Below are positions 45,215 through 56,159 of a stretch of 64,000 nucleotides of DNA, piece by piece. The position numbers and the translations under genes are program-made. The notes beneath the pieces were generated by a model. It ran no database searches. It had not been told where the DNA came from and saw only the letters and a list, made by a program, of their open reading frames with translations. Within the stretch, counting starts at the first letter, position 1; every line of letters starts with the position of its first letter. This stretch comes from Cocos nucifera (lineage: Eukaryota; Streptophyta; Magnoliopsida; Arecales; Arecaceae). The stretch lies in assembly GCA_006176705.1 (NCBI GenBank), contig QRFJ01000492.1, forward strand, positions 567,001 through 631,000, given 5' to 3'.

Positions 45215-45865
45215 ATCATGATATGATCTGGAAGGCGATGATGGCATGGTGCGAGTCAAGATTATAGGTAGAGGGCTCTAAGATGAGGGCGAGGGTGGGG
45301 TCAAGGACGAGGTGGATCGATGGGGCTGGGATCTTGGCCCAGGCTATGGTGGCCGGGTTATAGATGAAGTAGGAAGGGTGGTGGAAAGGGGCGAAGTAAC
45401 AAAGGAGGCCATTGGATGAGGATCGGATAATGATCGTGGGGTGGGAGAGGAAGGAGAGGAAGGAGAGGAAGGGGTCGAGGAGGGCATGGGCGATCGGGTC
45501 GAAGGGGGTGAAGGACGGGTGCGAGGCAGCGGAGGAGAAGATGCCGGAGATGGAGCGGTGGCAACAGGACTAGGTGAGGGCGAAGATGGAGGAGGAGATG
45601 ACTTGGGACTAGGAAGCAGAGACGAAGCAGAGGCAGAGACAGAGCGGAAGCGGAGGACAGAGGCAGCAGGGAGGTACGGGAGGGCGTGGTCATGGAGGAT
45701 GTCGGCGAGTGGTGTGTTGATATGTTGCTGCAGGATCTTGGCGATCTTGGCGCGGAGGTGGTCAAGCCTCTTCCGCTGCACCTATCGCCGGATTTCCTAG
45801 ATGGCACCGGTAGAATCATCATCTCCGCCACCGGACCTTGCCCGCATGGCATCATTGGATTCCAT
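45215..45865 (-). pseudogene. F-box protein pseudogene, truncated by a copia2 LTR
   Basis: On the minus strand a frame opens at ATG 45865 and continues through a Lys/Arg-rich helix into an F-box-like motif, LADILHDHALPYLPAASVLR with FRSVS. Two TAG stops interrupt the early part, at about codons 23 and 28, both in contexts explained by CAG to TAG. After about 45640 homology moves to another frame, where RSSSNGLLCYFAP (a typical F-box-associated region motif) and FIYNPAT are readable. The sequence ends at the LTR boundary at 45215, so the C-terminal half is lost. Intact members are substrate receptors of SCF ubiquitin ligases. The GC-rich composition differs sharply from the surrounding repeats. 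The overlapping opposite-strand ORFs are shadows. Confidence 0.72.
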
Positions 45866-46013
45866 GGAGTTGGAGTGAGTTTGTTTCTTGACCAAGTTAA
45901 AGTGGAAGAGCAGGGTAGTGGAGGGGAGGGATTGAATCGTTCGTTAGACGAGCATCAGTGAACACAGCAAGAAGTTGCCAAATCTTTAAGTCAATATTTT
46001 TTTGATAAGAAAA

Positions 46014-46344
46014 TTACCAAAGAATAGAATGAGCATACGTATGACATCTTCTTGCGACTCCATCTCCTTGATTTCTCCCACACGGGCTCCATTGTCCACG
46101 CCCTCCACTAATCTCCGTTCTCTTTGCACATGCTCCAGCTCCCTTGCCATGTGCCCCTTTGAGTGTCAGTAGAGAAGTCAAGGAAGGTGGAGGAGAGGAG
46201 CTTGCAGAGTGTCGGATGGAGATGGTGGAGATCGGCCTGGACGTCAGGGTGGTCGAAGGCACGATCGATGAGGCACTTCACCTGGGAGATGATGGAGCGA
46301 GGGTTTATGGCGGCGGAGGCGGCACCGATATTGCTTCTTGCCAC
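46014..46344 (-). pseudogene. Unidentified gene fragment (minus strand)
   Basis: A GC-rich minus-strand frame (46108-46344) reads with natural amino-acid composition, including NPRSIISQVKCLIDRAF and a Leu/His-rich helix-like stretch. Upstream, near 46335-46350, a pyrimidine-rich run before AG could be a splice acceptor, so this may be an internal exon. I do not recognise the family. The 46014-46262 minus ORF and both plus-strand ORFs here are overlapping shadows. It could belong to the neighbouring F-box gene, be an exon of another gene, or be a captured fragment. Confidence 0.35.
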
Positions 46345-46508
46345 AAAAAAAAAAAAGGAAAAATTAAAAAATATTTATTATGAACATCTATTTTTAAAAA
46401 AATTTAATAATTACAAGCTAGCTGTAATTATTCACCCCTATGCAATATGCGGGTTGCTAGTTATAAAATAATATAATATCCTAAGATAGTAAGCTCCATT
46501 GAGCTGTT

Positions 46509-46663
46509 GGGAAATACTTTGCTCGTTGCGAGCAGTGTGTGGATGCATGGATTCGGACGAAAAAAAGGCATAGTACCTCATAAATTTTTTTTTTTTTTTT
46601 TTAGCTCGAGCTCATAGGTGAACCAATCACCATGAGTGGCCCACGGTGAGCAAAGCATTTCCC
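46509..46663. mobile_element. MITE, Mutator-like, with 16-bp terminal inverted repeats
   Basis: Terminal repeats GGGAAATACTTTGCTC (46509-46524) and GAGCAAAGCATTTCCC (46648-46663) are inverted copies with one mismatch. They are flanked by a perfect 10-bp direct repeat, TTGAGCTGTT, at 46499-46508 and 46664-46673. A 9-11-bp target duplication with G-rich termini is typical of Mutator-like elements. The 155-bp element has no coding capacity and contains a poly-T run. Confidence 0.85.
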
Positions 46664-46909
46664 TTGAGCTGTTTCGAATGTTTTTCTCTTTGGTAGAAGT
46701 TTGGAATGTTATTTAGAAATTATAGTTTCACTCTGACTCGACAGACTCCACAAGGTATCGTGATTGTGCCCCGTTACAAACCTCGCCAATCTCTTACATG
46801 AATCGGATTCCAACTTGGACTTTGACTTGGACACGAACGCCGTAATGACTTGGCAACATCAACATTGGCATTATTTTTAATAGTATCGAGGTTCTGGTGA
46901 GCTAGATGG

Positions 46910-47698
46910 TCAGGGATACACCACAGTCATGGCGGACGTAACTACCATACTCTTGCTCGCATCGAGTGGAAAGAAGAAAGGATAAAGCTCATATCGAACG
47001 TAGCAGCTACTATAGAGCACTCGGCAGCCTTTCCTATGGAGGCAGAAATTTGGAAAGTTGGCCACGGCGATCGCCAGGCACTGTGCGCAGGAGAGCCGGG
47101 ACAAGTCCTCGGTACACTGAACCAGCCCATAGATGGCCACAAAATCTGAGAACTTGGACTCCCCCTTTCCCAGCCCCCGACTTCCCGGCGCCAAGGCCTG
47201 CTTCCTCACCCCGTCCATCAGCTTCCCCAGCTCGACATCGAATCTCTCTGGCTCAGTAACATTCTCCACGTTCCAGTAGAATATCCCAAAGCCAGTGTCC
47301 ACTTCCCCGAAGAAGTCCTGGGTGTCAAAACGTAGGAAGCAGTAATCAAACCATATCCTGGCGTCAGCCTGCTTGGGGCACTGCTTAGGCAGCCGCTCAG
47401 CGGCGTCAGCCAGGCAGGACTTGCAGTTATCGGTGTTCACATCCCCTCGGCATTGAGCAAGCCCGAAGACTTGGTCGTTCTTCGAACCGTAGGATGCGGT
47501 TGCAAAGCCGCTGCCAGAAGCGTTTGCGAGTAATTCAGCGAGGACTTTGTTGATGTTGGCGGAAGTTTGGCCGTTGGTGATGTTGTTGTTATTGTTGCAG
47601 AAGTTGCCAAGAGGGTCTGTGCAGTTGGAGGATAGAGGCAGGAGGAAGAGGAAGGTGGCGAAGTAGAGGAGGTGGAGAAGCTTTTGGGTGGTTGTCAT
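46910..47698 (-). CDS. Cysteine-rich repeat secretory protein (two DUF26/Gnk2 domains)
   Basis: This single 262-residue ORF begins at ATG 47698. Residues 1-26 form a hydrophobic signal peptide (LLYFATFLFLLPLSSNC). Two DUF26 domains follow, each with the defining C-x8-C-x2-C: CRGDVNTDNCKSC in the first and CTEDLSRLSCAQC in the second. Conserved aromatic motifs such as WFDYCFLRF and YVRYELYPF lie downstream of each. There is no kinase domain or C-terminal membrane segment, so it is a secreted/apoplastic CRRSP rather than a CRK receptor kinase. Family members are linked to defence, salt responses and mannose binding; no specific role can be assigned here. An extra Cys (KGCRVL) sits where Gly is common. 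It is the only intact host gene seen. The plus-strand ORF 46966-47259 is a shadow. Confidence 0.92.
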   Translation of the reverse strand: MTTTQKLLHLLYFATFLFLLPLSSNCTDPLGNFCNNNNNITNGQTSANINKVLAELLANASGSGFATASYGSKNDQVFGLAQCRGDVNTDNCKSCLADAAERLPKQCPKQADARIWFDYCFLRFDTQDFFGEVDTGFGIFYWNVENVTEPERFDVELGKLMDGVRKQALAPGSRGLGKGESKFSDFVAIYGLVQCTEDLSRLSCAQCLAIAVANFPNFCLHRKGCRVLYSSCYVRYELYPFFFPLDASKSMVVTSAMTVVYP

Positions 47699-48240
47699 TT
47701 TCTCCTCTGCAGGTTTCTACGCCTTCCACTAACCTTAAATAATGAGTGGAAGCCAATATCGGGTGTTAATGCCGCAGGCTTTATTGACTCCCTGTTGGTG
47801 GTGGGGTGGGGGGTGGTGTGGGGGACGGGTGGAATGCTCCAATTTGCTCGGTGGTTTACAGCTATGTGAGTCGGTCACCAGAACAGCGAATGTTTCAGAT
47901 CACTAGCCGTTAAATAAGCAGTGAGTGGTTTTCCATGGTTGTTTGGCAGCCAATGACTGGGGGAACTCTGTGGGTGGCTGGCATTGTAGAGTCGCCATTT
48001 TCCTCGCCTACTGTAGCTCCATTATTTCAGGGCGGTAGGGACGGGATAGTCTTCTTCCATGGTTTTGAATATGGCTCGAATAGTTTTCAGCCGCACTACC
48101 TGACGTGCTCCACCTGACCAAGCCAATGCATTCCATGGTTTTGAATATGGCTCGAACTTTTATTTTTATATTTATTTTATTTTTTGTATTGACGTGGCCC
48201 ATATTTCGTTTGATATCGGTGACAACTGAAGTAGGTCTAC
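47699..48240. other. Upstream region of the DUF26 gene
   Basis: This holds the presumed promoter of the minus-strand gene at 46910-47698. A weak TATA-like minus-strand ATTATTTAAG lies at about 47733-47742. No other ORF has a recognisable motif. The 26-bp direct repeat at 48055-48156 lies in its distal part. Confidence 0.45.
48055..48156 (+). repeat. 26-bp direct repeat, spaced 76 bp
   Basis: TTCCATGGTTTTGAATATGG plus CTCGAA occurs exactly at 48055-48080 and at 48131-48156. Confidence 0.9.
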
Positions 48241-48289
48241 CTCAGTAAGGTTTGACCTTACACACCTTATACATGGATACAAACTAAAA

Positions 48290-48860
48290 GCACGATCATA
48301 TTAATTTGGGAATATTGATAGTATTTATGCTTACTCGATCATTATCGTAGATTTAAGATAGTTAGTATTGGGGAAGTGACTTGCCGGCCAAGTCCAATCC
48401 TCACAGACTCGCCTAAGATGATCTGCCGAGATCATATCTGATGTGGACCAAGGACCACCAAACCAACCAACCAAGCAGACGGAGCTTGCACCTCATATCT
48501 ACGATAAACAATCTCGACTCAGAAAAAGTAGAAGAGATTCCTCTCTCAATAAAGGGCCGGTAGAATGTGGCCTAATGGCCTACAGTGCCAGATCTAATAA
48601 ACCTAAAAGCTTTGGCAAGTGGCCTACGGGCTCAACCTCCATATAAAAGAGGTATGAAAGGGATCCTTAGGTAAGAACAAGTAATCCCTAAGAATGGTAA
48701 GCTGAAGGAGAGATGGACGATCCTCTCCGCTTTCAGGCCCTTACTAATCACTCTTTCCTTTTTCTCTACTATTCCGAAGATTGGCTAATTTATGCATTGG
48801 AGGGTCCTCCACCGAAATACCTCCGGCAAGTGTAGACTTTCTTTGCAGGTTCTTCCTGGC
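48290..48860 (+). repeat. LTR-like fragment, probably of a gypsy (Tat-type) element
   Basis: A TATA-like CATATAAAAGAGG near 48640 is followed by a pyrimidine-rich segment. A closing region has GGAGGGTCCTCCACCG, CACCTC-like phrasing and TTTGCAGGTTCTTCC. Such ends are common in LTRs of large plant gypsy elements. No internal sequence or partner LTR is present. Confidence 0.4.
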
Positions 48861-48879
48861 ATCTAGCTATTGGATTAGG

Positions 48880-51325
48880 TGGTTTTATGCATGTCTTTTA
48901 AACTTTTAAGTTTTCTAATCATAGCAAAAATAAAATTTTAGATTTAAACTATTTTAATCTAACATGAATAAATTCACATCTATAAGCCACCTAGGACCAT
49001 GATATATACATGAAAAAATTCAATCTAAAATCTATTATGAAAACATCAATGGAAACAAGAGTTCTGATTTCCATACCTTTGCGCAGGTCGATGATCACCA
49101 TGGCTGATGATTGTGGTATAACACTGAGGTTTCTCAATCAGCTGCACATGCATCTAGCCTCTACCAGTATCCACACGAGGCCCTCGAATCCAATTAGAAG
49201 TTCATCACTTCATCAGGATGCTAGCATCCTTGCAAAAGCCGCCTCTTGATGGTTGATGATGCCGATCTCCATCATTTCTCTCAGACTCCTCTTAGAGAAA
49301 AAAGGGTAGAGGAAGAAGAGGGAGACTATCTCTCTGGTTTTCTTTCATCCTGAATCCCATGCCAAAGATTAGACCTATGCGCTACTTAGAAAGCCCCCTG
49401 CCCCAAGAGCAAATGCGCTTCTCTGGAAAAACTCCATGCTAGAAGAGTTTGTCATGTGCGTGAAGGATTCCCAAAACCCATGCCACACTATCTGATCTCA
49501 CGCAACTCTTCGGAGTCTTTTTTCACATAAAAAACTTCTTCCTATGCCCATAATTTTGTCATATGAAATTGGCATCCAAAGATAGGATAAGGTGTACAAG
49601 GAAAGATAGGGATTAATCCTTATCTCATAAGGATTGAAATCAAATTCAAAACCTTTTTGAATTTAATCTGATCCTTATCCAAATAGGGAAGAAACAAGGG
49701 GCATGGAAAGAGGCTATGGGCATGAATAATCTCATGCAAAAAGGAATGGCATGCATGAGAAAGGGTGTGGCTTATGTGATGGGGTGCCAAGGAAGAGAGA
49801 GAGTCCCAGTCAATTGGGACTTCTCCTGGTGCTTAGGTCAAATCCAATTCAATCCCTAGTCTAATTAAGAGTTAGTGCACCTAAAAAGAGGAGAAATCCT
49901 AATCCAATTGGAACCCAATTTCTCTTTGATTAGATTCTAATCCAATTAGAAATGAGGTCAAACCCAAACCCTAATTAAACATGGAATTGATCTTTCTTTC
50001 AATTGGATTATTTCATAATCCAATTAGGCTTGATCTAATCAAACTCAAAATAGGTCAAATTGAATTCAATTCAATTAGACTTGATCCTAGCCTCGTTGCT
50101 TAAGCAAATTGAGTCAATTAGTAATTTAATTGCTAATTAATCCTCCTACAACTCACTAACACTTAGTAAGTTTGACAATTACAATAATTATACTAGATTA
50201 ATTATCAATCATATTGATAATTAGATCCCTCTATGATTCATAATCATAGTTTAACCATCTGATCAAATAAAGATCTCTTTTGTGTATGATTCCATAGGTT
50301 CTATTCTATTTAGTAGTATGATATATTATGATTCTTAACATAATATCATTGAAAGTCTTTTCGATTGGTTGAAATGATTCCAACTCTGCTCATCAAGAAT
50401 CATCAATCATCAAGATGATGCTTGACAAGTCTTATAATCCACCAATGATAGCTACTAGTATGTAGTGGCAATCCAGTAGAATGAAATAATTAAATCTTCA
50501 AGTGTAGTTACCATATGATTCGATCCTTTTATTATGAGTCCTGATAAGACAGAGGTTATAGATAATACATTAAATCCCATCACTTATCATATGTAATATT
50601 CAATCAACTGGAGTTTATATACAAAATCTTATGAAAATTTCTTTCCATCATTCACACTACGATGGCCATAGATTTTAAACTCAGTCTCATGAATAACATA
50701 GGACTACTCATTATCTATCAAGATTGATAGATTCCATCTAGATGCGCATCCTACTTCTACAATCAATTTACTGTAGCCAACATACACCATAAGATTTTGA
50801 ATGGCTAGGTAACCAAGTGATTGTGCAATTAAACTACAGCAGCACCATTATGAGCAGTTGAGACATTGTAGGTCAAGGACTATTCATATTACTACAACAT
50901 CGAGTATGTCATTGACGAGTGAATAGGCATCCATGTAACTATTCATGTTAGTCACCTTCGGTATCATTGTTCTCTAACAATTATCTATACTCTCACTCCA
51001 GTATCTCCACACTGTAGACTCGAGACTTATCTATCCAGAAAAAAGTGATTCATGTACTAATCTTATCGGATCAATCACTATCCTCATGATGATCCATTGA
51101 TTTGAAGCATTTAAAAATTAATTATCAATAATATATATGTCTCAAATTCTTAACTCTTGAGAAAATATGTCATCATCCTATTAATTTCTTGGATGATTCA
51201 TAGACACATGATTCAACATGAATGAAAAATTAATCCAATTTATTTTACTCAATATTATAAAACAATATCACTAGAAACATTACATATGTCAGCCAACTTG
51301 GCTTTTAGGGCATACATCAAATAAT
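48880..51325 (-). repeat. Diverged copia LTR (copia1/copia3-related), minus strand
   Basis: From about 50640 the sequence tracks the copia1 LTR closely in order (CCATGGCCATGG-like region, CTGTAGCCAACATACACC, ACTTGTGAAT-type end), but with many differences. The left portion resembles the copia3 LTR end. It is about 2.4 kb. The ORF at 49010-49249 is not conserved and has no motif. Confidence 0.6.
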
Positions 51326-51808
51326 CTTCCACTTGCACTAAAGAAAATTGGCCATCAACCTAAGCCTCATCTTCTTAAGATGAGCTTCAGTCTCCTACTA
51401 GCTCAACAGTTTAGCTAATGGGTCCGCCAAATTCTTCATAGAGTCTACTATCTGCACCTCGATGTAGTTCTTCTTGAGGCATTTACGAATTTGGTAGAAT
51501 TCTTGTCAGACCTTGGTTTCTTAGCCAGATCTATGGCATCGATGTTATCGTAATAGGGTTATATGACATCTCATGTGAAGAAAAACTATCTTTTCCACCG
51601 TAGGATCGATCTAATCTGATTAGATCTATACCAAAAATTTTTTAAATTTTTCTACAAAATTATGATCAGATTTGAGAGTTCCCAAATATGATCCTTATGA
51701 TCTGATATTAAAATAAAATTAAAATAAGATTTGGAACATCAAATGTTATCTTTTAGGATAAATCGCTTTTACCCTAATGATGATCTATTGATACCTGAGG
51801 TCCTGAAT
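51326..51808 (-). pseudogene. Copia RNase H remnant plus LTR-start fragment
   Basis: 51326-51570 corresponds in position to the copia1 RNase H end next to the LTR (complement of the DNNGAIALA region), heavily mutated. At about 51573 it switches to TGAAGAAAAACTATC, resembling the outer end of a copia1-type LTR, which runs to about 51800. It is a deletion product with no coding capacity. Confidence 0.5.
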
Positions 51809-53074
51809 TGTTAACCTAAAGATTAATTTTGATGATGATAAAGAGTTTTGAGTATAAGTTATAAAATCTAACTATGCTCATGAGGATGTGCAGTTTCAAA
51901 ATTTTAAGTGCTCACAAATTTTAAGTATTTTTCGACATTTTAATGAAGGTTAAATTAAGTCAAAAAGATAAATCTAATCTATAAATTAATTTAAAGAAGA
52001 AAGGATCATAAACAGTCTTCGACATGCATGGCATACAAACTGGATCGACCAAGTTCAAAACTGAGCCGATCCAGCTATAAATTAAGATGGCCCAATCTGA
52101 AATAGAGCTAGCTTAGTTCCTGTAACAGCTAGTTTTCAAAACTACAGCTTTTTCATTCCACAAGCTTTTTAACGGATATTTTATCTTCTCTAATGGCTAG
52201 ATCACTTTCAGAAGCCTATGTTAGTAACTTGTAATAGTAAAAAAACCTTTGAAATATATAAGAAGATACTTGGAGCATTAAAAACAAACTTGGAGAGTAT
52301 ATTGAGTATTATTTGAAAAAGCTAAGAAGTGAGCTAAAAAGAAGAGAGAAAGAGTTATTTTTTAGAGTGATCCTTTGTCCTTCTACTATAAAACATCCTC
52401 AAATAAGTGAGAGCAAGAGTGAAGAGAATCAAGAAGCCTCACAATCTCTCGTTCATTCAAGAAGAAGAAATCAATCTTATAAGCAAAGCAACTTAGATTG
52501 TCTTCTTTTGTGCTTCAAAAGAGTTTATTTTAAATTATAATTTTATATTTTATTTTAAATTTCTTAGGATGAAAAATTTGGATTGGTCCAAGTCTTAAGT
52601 TGGATGTTGTATTGGTTTGATTGGTGAGCTAAGGGTAAAACCAATCGGGATTGATTGTTAGTCGGAAGAAAAATAATCACTTATGAGATTTTGTTGGTGA
52701 TTCGGAGAAAACCAATTGGATTGATTGTGAGTTCGAAAAATAATCATGTACAGTTTTGATTGGTGAGCCAGAAAAAATCAACTGAATTTGATTGTAAGCC
52801 TGAAAAATAATCAAACTATAATTCTTGTTAAGAATTATAGTTGAATTCCCAAGGAGTATACTTGGGGAGTGGATGTAGGTGCTGAGTTTGGCACCGAACC
52901 ACTGTAAAAGGATTGTGTTTGTGATTGTATGCTTTTATTTTATTATTTTATTTACCACACATTATATAGCTTATTTGATTTGACACTTAAGTAGATCAAT
53001 CTACTGATATCTTAAGCTTAAAATTTAAAATACCCAATTCACCCCTCCTCTTGAGTAGTTAACCTTGGGCAACA
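51809..53074 (+). repeat. Copia2 5' LTR, plus strand
   Basis: The LTR is about 1266 bp, from TGTTAACC to GGGCAACA, with a primer site directly after it. It shares its start and its GTGGATGTAGGTGC segment with the other copia2 LTRs. The ORF at 52313-52540 lies inside it and has no motif. Confidence 0.75.
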
Positions 53075-53076
53075 AG

Positions 53077-53088
53077 TAGTATCAGAGT
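53077..53088 (+). other. Copia2 primer binding site, plus strand
   Basis: TAGTATCAGAGT starts two bases after the LTR end. It is the same degenerate tRNA-Met-type site as at 23928-23939. Confidence 0.7.
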
Positions 53089-53139
53089 AGGTGCTTTAAT
53101 ATTAGTTGTTGACCTATAGATCATAGAGCTAAAGATTTT

Positions 53140-53835
53140 ATGACTGATCCATTTGGTTCTTTGTTGAGTGAGGGACACTCAACCATTAGACCTCCTTATT
53201 TCACTCAACCATTAGACCTCCTTATTTCAATGGCATAAATTATACATATTAAAAGGCTAGAATAAGAATTTTTTTTCAAGCACGAGATTATGGCATATGG
53301 AATGTCATACTCAATGATCCTCATACATCCACAATGATTGTCAATGATATATGTGTACCTAAACCAAAAAAAGATTGGAATGAGATAGATAAAAAGCTAG
53401 CTCAATTAAATGCTAAAGCTATTAATATTCTATATTGTGCATTAGATTATAATGAATTCAATAGAATATCAACATGTTTATCTATAAAAAAAAATTTGGG
53501 ATAGACTTGAAGTGACCCATGAAGCTACAAGTCAAGTCAAAGAATCTAAAATAAATATGTTGGTTCATAAGTATGAGTTGTTTAAAGTGGATCCTCATGA
53601 GATAATAAGTGATATATTTATAAGATTTATTGAAATTATAAATGAGTTAAAAAGTCTTAGAAAAGACTATTCTAATAATTATCTTGTATGCAAAATTCTT
53701 AGGTTCTTACCGAAGGCTTGAAAAGCAAAAGTAACTACAATTCAAGAAGCCAAGAACCTTAGCAAGCTTTCTTTGGAAGAGTTAATTGGATCGCTCATGA
53801 CACATGAGCTCAATGTGAACCAAAGCATGGAGGAA
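53140..53835 (+). pseudogene. gag: Copia2 gag, 5' part, plus strand
   Basis: It starts at ATG 53140. A 26-bp tandem duplication at 53177-53228 shifts the frame within the first 30 codons. Homology continues in another frame (AQLNAKAIN) and in 53512-53721 (HEATSQVKESKIN), and a TGA at 53719-53721 ends that frame. It matches the minus-strand gag at 22341-23927. A copia1 insertion interrupts it at 53841, and gag continues at 59404. Confidence 0.8.
53177..53228 (+). repeat. 26-bp tandem duplication in copia2 gag
   Basis: ACTCAACCATTAGACCTCCT plus TATTTC occurs twice in exact tandem (53177-53202 and 53203-53228). Since 26 is not a multiple of three, it breaks gag. Confidence 0.92.
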
Positions 53836-53840
53836 GAAAA

Positions 53841-56159
53841 TGAAGGAAAAACTGTATTTCTCGGATCAGATTCGTTCAGATCTAATTAGATCAAGAGGGA
53901 TATTTTAAAAATTTTCTCTTAGATCCAAATCAGATCTAAGACTCTTTAGATCTAATTTTATTAATCTAATAAAATAAAATAAAAATAAATTAAATTAAAT
54001 CTAATTTAATTATATCTTATTATGGGTAATCCTATTATCCTGTGATGATCCTGATATTTGCCTGAGGTTCTAGATGTAGCCATGCAATCGCCTGGTCTCT
54101 ATCGGTATCAACTTGGATAGGATCTAAAGATCTTTTTCTTCACAATCTATACTTCAAAGATCAGATCTGGATCTGATCTTGAAGATTTTCAAAACTAGAT
54201 CTGATTTTGAAGATCTTCAAAACTTTTTTCGAAGATGTGAGTTGTCTCTTGCAGTAGTGCTGCCTTCTTGCTTTCTTGTTGCCTTTCTCTTATTTGGATC
54301 GCACCAAATTGAAGTCCAAAACTTTTTGAGCATGGAGAGGAGAGAGAGAATCTGAAGGAGGCATGGAGAAGGAGAGAGGAGCTATGTGACATGGGCAAAG
54401 GGCAGAAGCTCTTCTTAATCTTGGGCACAGACAGGGTTTATATAAGACCCTGCTGCGCCATGCAGTACCACATCATCCTGACCAATCATGGCTCTTCGTA
54501 CAATCAGATCTAAATCTGATTGATGGAATGACATCATCTGATCTAATCATATTAGAGTCCCTCACAAACCTCCTTAGGTGGCGCCAAGACTAGTCAAAGT
54601 CTAAGAGTTTTTGGCGTCACCCAAGTAGAAGGATCCGAAGCAACTGGAGTCCCATCCGAATGGGACTCCAGGCATGCTCTATCCTTTTTGGGCACACGCA
54701 TTCCTCCCTAGGCGTGTGCCCCCTCCCTTTTCTCCTTTTAGTAGGGGGACAAAGCCTCACATACTCTTTTATGGGTGCATGACATATGGGCATATGTCTA
54801 AGTGTCAAAGGTCAATGTTTAACTAAAGTCAAAAAATAAGATTTAGCAGGTGACGAAAAATGGTAAGTGTTATCTCAAATTTATCTTATAAATTAAGACA
54901 ACCCTTTTCTAACCTGAACAAGCTTTAGTCAGACTAAGTAAAGGTTTCTGAGTGAGCCTAAGCACATTTGGCTCAGTTGAAATAACTTTTAATGATTGTT
55001 AAAGGAGAATATTAGGCTCAATCGTGTGCTAGCACGATTTTCTTGAACCTAATTAAATCTTATTCAAATCAATTAAACTGGATTAGTCCAATTGATGATA
55101 TCCAGATCCAAACCCTTGATTGTGTGATCTGGTTAGGTTCAGTTCTATATGATAATAGGATATGTCATGATCTCTATCATTGCCACCATCGAAACATCTT
55201 TCGATGGATCAGAATTTTTTTGATTCAGATAACTAGTATGATCGATCATCCAAATCATTCTAATTGCTCCCAAAATCAACCAATGATACCTAGTAGCATA
55301 TGGTGGCAACCCATCAAAACTGAGATGAACCTCTCGGTGTAGTTGCCTATGTGATTAAGTTCCTCTATCTTGAGCTCCGATCGGATTAGAGTTAAGGTGA
55401 TCTCGTCAAATCCTAATTTTCATCGTATGAATTTCAAGTCCGATGTGAAAACTCTAATAGAAACTCTTTCTATTACTTCACTCTACCATGGCCATGGGCT
55501 TTTGGACTTGATTCTCATGATCATCATAGGGCTGCTCCTCATCTACCGAGGTAGATAGATCCCCTATTGGTGTAATCCAATTCCTACAATGAATATGCTA
55601 TAGCCAACACACACCTCAGGGTTCTGAATGGCTAGGAGATTGAGTTATGGTGTAGTCAAACTATAACACCCTCATGGTGAACTGTCGATGCACCTCAGGT
55701 CAAAGAACCAGACACACCACTGTAGCTTCGAGCCAACAATTGACGAGAAGGTAGACTTCCTGATGACTGCTCGAGGTGGTCACGCTCAGTGCCCTCATTC
55801 TATAATAAGTATCTATACTCTTGCTCCGGTGTCTCTACACCGTAGACTCAAGACTCATCTATCCTAAAAAAAAGTGATCATACACCAACCTTCCGGATCA
55901 TTCACCATCCTCATGATGATCCTATGGTCGGAAGCATTTTATGAGTTAATAATGAATATTCATGTCTTAAATTTTCAACTCTTGAAAATATGAACTATCA
56001 TTACCATTAACTCAAGGGATGTATCACAGACACTTTCAAATACACACTATGATAGAAAATAATTCATTTTATTATTTATAGTTAAAATTATAATTTTGTC
56101 CTTAGATGTGTATTATAAGTGTTAGCCAATTCTGGCTTTTAGGGCATACATATCTAATA
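53841..56159 (-). repeat. Copia1 3' LTR (minus strand, complete)
   Basis: This 2319-bp LTR's inner terminus is CTAATA instead of CTAACA, a mutated end. The ORFs inside it (54195-54428, 54617-54808, 55043-55342, 55370-55558) are LTR sequence. Confidence 0.9.

Noticed and set aside
45441..45961. Plus-strand Gly/Glu-rich ORFs (119 and 91 residues)
   Set aside because: They are the antisense of the GC-rich F-box pseudogene. The low-complexity composition comes from its Ser/Pro-rich minus frame.
46966..47259. Plus-strand 97-residue Pro/Arg/Ser-rich ORF
   Set aside because: It is antisense to the DUF26 gene, with biased composition and no motif.
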